35,541 nucleotides of DNA, from positions 1 through 35,541 of the forward strand of contig NZ_PQHZ01000056.1 in assembly GCF_003385185.1 (NCBI RefSeq). Reading direction: 5' to 3'. Positions 30,476 through 35,541 of this stretch are shown here, piece after piece (positions within the stretch are counted from its first letter, which is position 1; each line of letters opens with the position of its first letter). The DNA comes from Amycolatopsis palatopharyngis. GTDB taxonomy: Bacteria; Actinomycetota; Actinomycetes; Mycobacteriales; Pseudonocardiaceae. Position numbers and translations under genes: made by a program. Under the pieces are notes generated by a model. The model saw only the letters and a program-made list of their open reading frames with translations, made no database searches and was not told where the DNA came from.

Positions 30476-31249
30476 TCAGCGCTGCCCGTCGGTGCGCCTG
30501 CGCAGCAGGAACGCGCCGCCAGCCGCGGCGGCCAGGGCGGCCCCGCCTGCCCCGATCAGCCACGCTTCTTCCATCCCGGAGGTGCTACCGGCACCGGTGT
30601 CGACCGAGCCTTCGGGCATCTGGCTCATCTGCGAGCCGGTCAGGGTCCCGCACAGCGCGGGCGAGGTGGCCGCGAGCGGCAGTTCGGGGACCAGGTTGCT
30701 CTTCGCGTTGGCCGCTTCCTCACTGAGGGTGGACGGGTCGAGCCCGTGCACCACGACCACGCCGGTGCCGTTCTGCAGCGACTCCAGAGTGTCGCCATTG
30801 AGGGCGAAGGTGCGGGAGTACTCGTAGCTGCCACCACTGGGCGCGATCTCGACGTTGGTGCCCTCCTCGGGACCGGTGCCGCCGCTGGTGGACAGGGTCG
30901 TGCCGATCTTGCCGTAGGCGGGCTGGCCCTCGACCGTGTCCACGATGCCATCGCCGTTCTTGTCGGCGGACATGTCCGGGCACTGTCCCTCGCCGTTGAT
31001 GTGGATGTGTTGCACGTGCGGGTACGGGTTGTCCATGAAGGTGGTGGCCAGGCCCGACACGTTCGCGGTGATCGTGGCCTCTTCACCGTTGAGTTCCAGC
31101 ATCAGGCTTCCGGAGCCGCCAGAGCCGTTCAGCTCCGCCAGTTCGGCCTGGTAGGTCTCGCTGTCGTCCTGAGCCATCGCGGCCGGGGCCGCGAGGGGCA
31201 GGGCGAGCAGGGCTGCCGGGGCCAAAGCTGCCAATAACTTCTTTCGCAT
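30476..31249 (-). CDS. CHRD-domain surface protein with putative sortase signal
   Basis: 257 residues from ATG 31249, with AAAGGAG 8 nt upstream. A Sec signal (KKLLAALAPAALLALPLAAPAAMAQ) is followed by a CHRD-like domain: SGSLMLELNGEEATITANVSGL, YPHVQHIHINGEGQCPDM, and VVVVHGLDPSTL. The C-terminus has SVDTGAG (about 215-221), then a membrane helix (about 229-249) and RRR. This is the three-part layout of a sorting signal but with VDTGAG instead of LPxTG. The sortase gene follows 19 nt downstream, so this is probably its substrate (inference). A DKNGDGIVDTVEG stretch in the middle resembles a calcium-binding loop. Upstream is a 273-nt gap with inverted repeats. Confidence 0.85.
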   Translation of the reverse strand: MRKKLLAALAPAALLALPLAAPAAMAQDDSETYQAELAELNGSGGSGSLMLELNGEEATITANVSGLATTFMDNPYPHVQHIHINGEGQCPDMSADKNGDGIVDTVEGQPAYGKIGTTLSTSGGTGPEEGTNVEIAPSGGSYEYSRTFALNGDTLESLQNGTGVVVVHGLDPSTLSEEAANAKSNLVPELPLAATSPALCGTLTGSQMSQMPEGSVDTGAGSTSGMEEAWLIGAGGAALAAAAGGAFLLRRRTDGQR

Positions 31250-31356
31250 CGTTTCCGCTCCTTTGAGGTTCGATAACGTACGGACACCGATCCACCGAAC
31301 CCCCGAAACCGGCACGGCGCCTGTACTGGGTTCGGAGCCCCCGTGCGGTCCGGTTT

Positions 31357-31398
31357 GCCGATATCGGAAAAAATCGGCGATAAGTCGATATTTATCCG
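31357..31398. promoter_or_regulatory. AT-rich inverted repeats in the divergent promoter region
   Basis: The 273-nt gap 31250-31522 lies between the divergent CHRD operon and the HTH gene. It contains GCCGAT (31357-31362) paired with ATCGGC (31373-31378), and next to it GATAAG...TTATC (about 31379-31396). The A/T content here is far above the surrounding DNA. This suits operators for a regulator of the sortase operon, perhaps the adjacent HTH protein (inference). The rest of the gap shows no gene. Confidence 0.35.
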
Positions 31399-31508
31399 CT
31401 ATTCGAGTGAAAACGGCAGCTGAACTGGCGGAAGGTCTTGACAGCCCTGGTCAGCTGAGCGGCTGAGCCAACAGGGGCGTTAATTTCCGCATCGCTCCCC
31501 TTCTGGCC

Positions 31509-31514
31509 TAGGTT
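31509..31514 (+). promoter_or_regulatory. Putative -10 box (TAGGTT) for HTH gene at 31523
   Basis: TAGGTT is followed by 8 nt and ATG 31523. A second ATG (31535) has GGAGG only 3 nt upstream, so the leaderless start at 31523 is preferred. Confidence 0.4.
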
Positions 31515-31522
31515 GGGGGCTG

Positions 31523-31972
31523 ATGACGGAGGAAATGTATTCGGTCGAGCAGGTGGCCGACCGGCTCGGCCTGCATGTCCGCACCGTGCGCGGCTACATC
31601 CGCTCGGGGCGGCTCAAGGCGGTGCGGATCGGCAAGCAGTACCGGATCGCTCGCGCCGACCTCGACGCACTGACCGGCAGAGCGCGGTCGTCGCCGACCG
31701 GGGCCACGGGCACCGCGTCTGCGTCGATGGAGGTGTCGAGCATCGTGCAGATCGACGGTGTGGATCGGGCCGCGGCCGACCGGTTGGGCACGCTCGTCCT
31801 GGCCGCGGTGAACACCGGCCGCGACGGCGCGCGATCGCTGCGGGTCCAGACCGTGCACGACGAGGAGCGTGGCCGGCTGAAGATCGTGATACTCGGCGGT
31901 GCGGACGCCACCGCCGAGGTTCTGCGCCTGCTCGAAGGCGTGCTCGACGGGGACAACGGCCTGCTCACCTGA
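31523..31972 (+). CDS. Excisionase/MerR-like helix-turn-helix DNA-binding protein
   Basis: 149 residues from ATG 31523. The N-terminal domain (about 5-50) is the Xis/MerR-like winged HTH seen in BldC and 'excisionase family' proteins: YSVEQVADRLGLHVRTVRGYIRSGRLKAVRIGKQYRIARADLDAL. A linker (about 52-70) joins a C-terminal domain of about 80 residues (VQIDGVDRAAADRLGTLVLAAVNTG, then LRVQTVHDEERGRLKIVILGGADATAEVLRLLEGVL). It has a beta-alpha look with an IVILGG strand and may sense or dimerise. It is probably a transcription factor rather than a phage excisionase, since no integrase is near. It is divergent from the sortase operon and convergent with the GntR gene, 18 nt apart. Targets are unknown. 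Confidence 0.8.
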   Translation: MTEEMYSVEQVADRLGLHVRTVRGYIRSGRLKAVRIGKQYRIARADLDALTGRARSSPTGATGTASASMEVSSIVQIDGVDRAAADRLGTLVLAAVNTGRDGARSLRVQTVHDEERGRLKIVILGGADATAEVLRLLEGVLDGDNGLLT

Positions 31973-31990
31973 GTACGCCCACCCGCTGCG

Positions 31991-32368
31991 TCAGGTCTTG
32001 GCGTCGTCACCGCTGTCGAGCACGGCGCTGACGATCGCCAGTGCCTCTCCGGCGCTCAGTCCCAGCCGGTGTGCGGTCTCGGCGTAGTCCGCGGCCGCCT
32101 GGCGGGCCCTGCTGCGGCTCTCGTCGCCACCCGCGCCGACGAAACTGCCGGCACGGCCCCGCGTCTCGATCAGCCCGGCCTCCTCGAGCTCCCGATACGC
32201 GCGGGCGATCGTGTTCGGGGCGACGCCGAGGTCGGCGGCGAGCCTGCGCACAGTCGGCAGCTTGGTGCCGACGGCGAGTTCGCCGTCGTTGATCTGGCGG
32301 GCGAGCTCACCACGGACCTGCTCGAACGGCGGCACCTTGGACGCGGTGTCGACACTGAGGGTGATCAC
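31991..32368 (-). CDS. GntR-family regulator, YtrA-like
   Basis: 125 residues from GTG 32368 (GGTGGGGG upstream). The winged HTH at about 10-80 has VPPFEQVRGELARQINDGELAVGTKLPTVRRLAADLGVAPNTIARAYRELEEAGLIETRGRAGSFV, a full GntR signature. The effector part is only about 40 residues (SRARQAAADYAETAHRLGLSAGEALAIV), as in the YtrA subfamily, which lacks a large ligand domain and typically controls ABC transporters. No transporter is adjacent, so targets are elsewhere or are neighbouring genes. Upstream on its strand lie two family-B palindromes and the end of the fbiA-fbiB-Nudix operon. Confidence 0.9.
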   Translation of the reverse strand: MITLSVDTASKVPPFEQVRGELARQINDGELAVGTKLPTVRRLAADLGVAPNTIARAYRELEEAGLIETRGRAGSFVGAGGDESRSRARQAAADYAETAHRLGLSAGEALAIVSAVLDSGDDAKT

Positions 32369-32394
32369 GCCGCCCCCACCCGGCCACCCTGGAC

Positions 32395-32458
32395 CGCACT
32401 TTCCCGGGAAAGTGCGATACGTGCGCGTGCAACTACCGCCGTTTCTCGGGAAAGGGCG
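32395..32458. repeat. Two family-B palindromes between Nudix and GntR genes
   Basis: 32395-32416 is a perfect palindrome of the TTTCCCGGGAAA family, the same unit as at 14802-14891. 32437-32458 is a degenerate copy (GTTTCTCGGGAAAGGGC). Their start spacing is 42 nt instead of 34. They lie in the 115-nt gap after the Nudix stop (32484) and before the GntR start (32368), where they could terminate the F420 operon transcript. Confidence 0.8.
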
Positions 32459-32483
32459 GTTTGGGAGGGGGTGCGTGGCGAAC

Positions 32484-33038
32484 TCAACTGGTGGCCTCGG
32501 CGGCGGAGGCGATCAGCTCGGTCAGGTCCTCGCTGCCGGGCGGCAACGCGGCGACCGGCCACCAGCGCAGGTCGTCGGATTCGGCGCTGCGCACCGGTTG
32601 CGCGCCAGTGGGAGCGCGGACCACGAAACGGACGTCGAAGTGCCGGGTGGGTACGCCTAGTGAACAGGTGATCGGGTGGACGTCCAGGTGGACCGGCGTC
32701 GGATCGATCACCAGACCCGGGATACCGGACTCCTCCTGCGCCTCTCGCAGCGCGGCCCCGGCCAGGGTGGCGTCCTCCGGTTCGCAGTGCCCGCCGAGTT
32801 GCAGCCAGCGACCGACCCGTGGGTGCAGGGTCAGCAGCACCCGCTCACCGGAGTCGTCCAGGACGACGGCCGAAGCCGTGACGTGTCCTGGCGCGCATTC
32901 CCGGGCGCAGGCGTCCTCACGTGCGGCGAGGAACCCGAGGTAGCTCTGGCGCAGTGACTCCTGTGCGGCTGTCGAGGGACGCCAGGATTCCAATGTGGAC
33001 AGTGTGTCGGCGTGTAGCGGAGTTGTCGTGGTCACCAT
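32484..33038 (-). CDS. NUDIX hydrolase
   Basis: 184 residues from ATG 33038; GTG 33035 is an equally coupled alternative. The Nudix helix region is LQLGGHCEPEDATLAGAALREAQEESGI (about 80-106), with R98-E99-x2-E102-E103-x-G105 for metal binding. The spacing before it has one residue more than the canonical G-x5-E-x7-REUxEExGU, and Asp stands for the first Glu; the GGHCEP(G/E)D variant is, from memory, common in a subfamily. It hydrolyses a nucleoside diphosphate linked to an unknown group. Its start lies inside the last codons of fbiB (overlap 33032-33038), so it is co-translated with fbiA-fbiB. A role in cleaning or recycling F420-related nucleotides is only inferred. Confidence 0.9.
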   Translation of the reverse strand: MVTTTTPLHADTLSTLESWRPSTAAQESLRQSYLGFLAAREDACARECAPGHVTASAVVLDDSGERVLLTLHPRVGRWLQLGGHCEPEDATLAGAALREAQEESGIPGLVIDPTPVHLDVHPITCSLGVPTRHFDVRFVVRAPTGAQPVRSAESDDLRWWPVAALPPGSEDLTELIASAAEATS

Positions 33039-34384
33039 TCGATCAGTCCCTCGTCCAGTTCGCGAGGTGGTCGGGGGTCAGCGGGCCCGTCGGCGGGGTG
33101 GCCGATCGCGACCGCGCCAAGCGGCTGCCACTGCTGTCCCAGCCCTAACGTCTCCCGCACCACGTCGGCGGCGAAGATCGTCGAGCCGATCCAGCAGGAA
33201 CCGAGGTCCTCCGCCGCGAGCGCGACCAGCAGACCCTGCACCGCGGCTCCCGCGGCGACCGTGAACATCGTGTTCTCACAGGCATTGCGGCGTGCGTCGG
33301 GATAGGTGTGCGCGCCCTCCGGCACGAGGAACGGAATGACGACCTCTGGTGCCTCGAACAGGATGTCGCCGCGGCGCAGCCGGGCCGAGATCTGCTCGTC
33401 GGTGAACCCGTCAGCTGCCAGGTCGGCCTGCCAGGCGGCGCGCATGGCTTCGAGCAGCTTGCGGCGCTGGGGTTCGCCGCGCAGCCAGCCGAACCGCACA
33501 GGCCTGGTGTGGTGGGGGGCGGGTGCGGTCAGCGCGGCGCCGATCGCGGTGCGGATGGCGGCGGGGTCCACCGGCCGCGTGCTGAACTCCCGCACCGAGC
33601 GGCGTACCAGCACGGCCTCCCTGCGGCCCTGCGCGATCGCCTCGTTCGTACCGAGGCGGAACAGGTCCTCCTCGATGGGTCGCACCAGGTCACGGGCACG
33701 GGAGCCGTCGTCCGGCAGCCGCAGGCCGCGAATCACCGCCACCGGCGTGCCGCCGAGTTTTCCCTTGACCAGATCGGCCGCGGCCGCCAGTTCGTCGGCG
33801 ACGGCGACCTCGGTCACCGCGAGTTCGTTGCCCTGGCCGTCGATCGCACCGGCATAGGAATGCAGCACGCTCAGCCCCGAGCTGCCGATGGCGGCATCGG
33901 TCTGCCCTACGCGCCAGGCCCTGCCCATCGTGTCGGTGATGACCACGGCCACCTCGACACCGAGCCGCTCCCGCAGCCCGTTGCGCAGTGCCTCGGCCGA
34001 CGAGTCCGGGTCGGCGGGCAGCAGTGCGACCTCGTTTCCGGCCACATTGGACGCGTCCACACCCGAAGCGGCCTGCACCACACCGATCTTGTTCTCGGTG
34101 ATGTCGGTCCGGCCGATCGAGGCGATGACGCGCACGGTCTCGTCTCGGACGAGCTGACGCCGGGCGGCATCACGTTCCTCCGGGTCCTCCGGCACGCGGA
34201 CGAGCATGCCCTCGGTCTTCGAGACGATCTTGCTGGTCACGACCACCACGTCACCGGAGCGCAGCCAGGGCGCGGCGGCCGAGATGGCGCCGGTGAGATC
34301 GTCGCCGGGCCGGAACTCAGGCAGGCCCTCGACCGGCAGGATCTCCAGCCGGGTCGCGGAGTGGCCGAAACCGCGCTCAGTCAA
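33032..34384 (-). CDS. fbiB: F420:gamma-glutamyl ligase fused to nitroreductase-like domain
   Basis: 450 residues from TTG 34384, overlapping the fbiA stop by 8 nt. The beginning TERGFGHSATRLEILPVEGLPEFRPGDDL matches the known family start; the longer frame overlaps fbiA. Residues of about 1-245 are the CofE-type ligase (VVVVTSKIVSKTEGMLV, TENKIGVVQAASGVDASNV, VITDTMGRAWRVGQTD). Residues of about 260-450 are an FMN-type nitroreductase fold (VLVRRSVREFSTRPVD, ALTAPAPHHTRP, GLLVALAAEDLGSCWIGS). FbiB adds the glutamate tail to F420 and reduces dehydro-F420. The length and two-domain fusion match M. tuberculosis FbiB (Rv3262, about 448 aa). The downstream Nudix gene overlaps its stop. Confidence 0.95.
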   Translation of the reverse strand: MTERGFGHSATRLEILPVEGLPEFRPGDDLTGAISAAAPWLRSGDVVVVTSKIVSKTEGMLVRVPEDPEERDAARRQLVRDETVRVIASIGRTDITENKIGVVQAASGVDASNVAGNEVALLPADPDSSAEALRNGLRERLGVEVAVVITDTMGRAWRVGQTDAAIGSSGLSVLHSYAGAIDGQGNELAVTEVAVADELAAAADLVKGKLGGTPVAVIRGLRLPDDGSRARDLVRPIEEDLFRLGTNEAIAQGRREAVLVRRSVREFSTRPVDPAAIRTAIGAALTAPAPHHTRPVRFGWLRGEPQRRKLLEAMRAAWQADLAADGFTDEQISARLRRGDILFEAPEVVIPFLVPEGAHTYPDARRNACENTMFTVAAGAAVQGLLVALAAEDLGSCWIGSTIFAADVVRETLGLGQQWQPLGAVAIGHPADGPADPRPPRELDEGLIEW

Positions 34385-35405
34385 CGTCCACCCCGGACAG
34401 CTCCAGCGCCGCCTTCGCCATCTTGGCAGTAGCGTCCACACCGGACATCAGAAGTGGGACGCCACGCACGGCGACCCCGGGTACGTCCACCGACTCGCCG
34501 GACTGGACCAGCCAGCCGTCGAGCAGGCCGTCCTCCGACGTCTGCCGGGAGCCGTAGTGGCGACCGACGGCTTCGGCCGAGGTCTGCACACCGATGGCCG
34601 CCAGACACGCGTCCGCCATACCGCGCAACGGCTTGTTACCGATGATCGGGGAAATCCCGACCACACCCGCCTCGGTCTTGCGGAGTGCTTCGCGAATGCC
34701 GGGGATCGCGAGCACCGAACCGACAGACACAACGGGATTCGACGGCGCGAACAGCACCGCGTCGGCCTCGGCGATTGCTTCGGCCACCCCCGGTCCGGCC
34801 ACCGCCTCGTCGGCACCAACGGGCACGATCGAATGCGCGGGCAGTTCGGCGCGGTACCGCACCCACCACTCCTGGAAATGCAGCGCCTTGCGGGCGGGCG
34901 TGGCATCTGTGCCACTCGCACCGCCGTCGGCATCGGGATCGTCCACGACGACATGGGTCTCGACCCGGTCGTCGGTCATGGGCAGCAACCGCACGCCAGG
35001 GCGCCACCGGTCGCACAGGGCCTCGGTGACCGCGGAGAGGGGATAGCCGGCGCGCAACATCCTGGACCGGATCAGGTGGGTGGCGATGTCCTTGTCGCCC
35101 AGCCCGAACCAACTGGGTTCGGCGCCGTAGGCGGCCAGCTCCTCCTTGACCGTCCAGGTCTCACCCTCGTGGCCCCAGCCTCGCGCGGTATCGATCCCGC
35201 CGCCGAGGGTGTACATGCAGGTGTCCAGGTCGGGACAGATTCGCAACCCGTGCATCCACACGTCGTCACCGGTGTTGACCAGCGCACTGATCTCGTGCGG
35301 TGACTCCGTGGGCCCCTCGCCGATCGGGGGGAGTCCGAGCGCGGCCTTCACGCCGAGCAGGAAGCGGGCTCCGCCCACTCCGCCGGCAACTACGACAACC
35401 TTCAC
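34377..35405 (-). CDS. fbiA: 2-phospho-L-lactate/PEP transferase of F420 biosynthesis
   Basis: 342 residues from GTG 35405. The N-terminus KVVVVAGGVGGARFLLGVKAAL is the CofD/FbiA start. Other family features are SALVNTGDDVWMHGLRICPDLDTCMYTLGG (metal-binding NTGDD), WFGLGDKDIATHLIR, LPMTDDRVETHV, FQEWWVRYRAE, FAPSNPVVSVGSVLAIPGI and VGISPIIGNKPLRG. It transfers the phospho-enolpyruvate or phospho-lactate part from the guanosine-activated intermediate to Fo, making (dehydro)F420-0. It is first in the fbiA-fbiB-Nudix series. A TAGGAT box 8 nt before the start is a candidate leaderless -10, with a weak AGGA as alternative SD. In M. tuberculosis the next gene on this side is whiB2; it is not in view. 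Confidence 0.95.
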   Translation of the reverse strand: MKVVVVAGGVGGARFLLGVKAALGLPPIGEGPTESPHEISALVNTGDDVWMHGLRICPDLDTCMYTLGGGIDTARGWGHEGETWTVKEELAAYGAEPSWFGLGDKDIATHLIRSRMLRAGYPLSAVTEALCDRWRPGVRLLPMTDDRVETHVVVDDPDADGGASGTDATPARKALHFQEWWVRYRAELPAHSIVPVGADEAVAGPGVAEAIAEADAVLFAPSNPVVSVGSVLAIPGIREALRKTEAGVVGISPIIGNKPLRGMADACLAAIGVQTSAEAVGRHYGSRQTSEDGLLDGWLVQSGESVDVPGVAVRGVPLLMSGVDATAKMAKAALELSGVDVD

Positions 35406-35413
35406 GCTGACGG

Positions 35414-35419
35414 ATCCTA
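35414..35419 (-). promoter_or_regulatory. Putative -10 box (TAGGAT) upstream of fbiA
   Basis: On the minus strand TAGGAT is followed by 8 nt and then GTG 35405. The remaining bases to the window edge (35420-35541) hold no gene I can support. Confidence 0.4.
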
Positions 35420-35541
35420 ATCAGTTCTGGGAGTGAGCTATCCGGCACACTCCTGCTGGTAGCCGGCCGGCAGGTGAGCACTCTCGGTTCCTGGATTTCG
35501 AGTCCTGGTGAAAGACAGTGCCCCTGCCGGTAGGCCGGGAG

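Noticed and set aside
31523..31972. Phage or integrative-element excisionase
   Set aside because: The HTH is Xis-like, but no integrase, att repeat or phage gene is nearby. A transcription factor of the BldC/MerR-like type fits better.

Overview
The window is high-GC DNA with dense, mostly SD-preceded genes, many GTG/TTG starts and several start codons that sit 6-8 nt after a TANNNT -10 box. Gene content and order match the Mycobacterium tuberculosis block Rv3274c-Rv3261 (fadE25 ... TIGR03089 protein, CpsA-like LCP, rmlD, wbbL, manB ... fbiB, fbiA), recalled from memory. This points to a mycelial or coccoid actinomycete, most likely Pseudonocardiaceae (Amycolatopsis/Saccharomonospora type). 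The genus is inferred, not proven.

Layout. 1-143 is the end of an acyl-CoA dehydrogenase. 144-1,229 carries two copies of a 55-bp near-perfect palindrome around a tiny membrane protein, then a DoxX-type membrane protein with a palindromic operator candidate. 1,243-7,139 is the conserved envelope core: a truncated AMP-ligase homologue (TIGR03089), two LCP glycopolymer transferases, and rmlB-rmlD for dTDP-L-rhamnose. 7,140-24,511 is about 17 kb that has no counterpart at this place in M. tuberculosis. It holds a small membrane protein, a 101-nt potentially structured leader, a giant secreted beta-rich repeat protein (about 1,935 aa) overlapping two lipoprotein genes, a secreted ten-Asp-box protein, and five extra glycosyltransferase genes including a GT2-GT4 fusion. 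24,512-27,948 returns to the conserved core: WbbL rhamnosyltransferase, a small conserved disordered protein, ManB nucleotidyltransferase, and an AlkA-like glycosylase overlapping manB.

27,965-31,249 holds small membrane and hypothetical proteins and a minus-strand operon: CHRD-domain surface protein, class F-like sortase, cupredoxin lipoprotein, membrane protein. 31,523-32,368 carries an Xis/MerR-like HTH protein and a YtrA-type GntR regulator. 32,484-35,405 is a tightly coupled minus-strand operon fbiA-fbiB-Nudix for coenzyme F420 biosynthesis.

How it works together (inference). RmlB/RmlD and ManB supply dTDP-rhamnose and GDP-mannose. WbbL and the additional glycosyltransferases build a surface glycopolymer, and the LCP enzymes would attach it to peptidoglycan. 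The giant repeat protein, its two lipoproteins and the Asp-box protein are exported and embedded in this sugar locus, so a role in building, binding or trimming the wall polymer is the simplest idea. No Wzx/Wzy or ABC exporter is visible in the window. The giant protein with its two lipoproteins is the best candidate for an undescribed system. No tRNA, rRNA, CRISPR array or transposase was seen.
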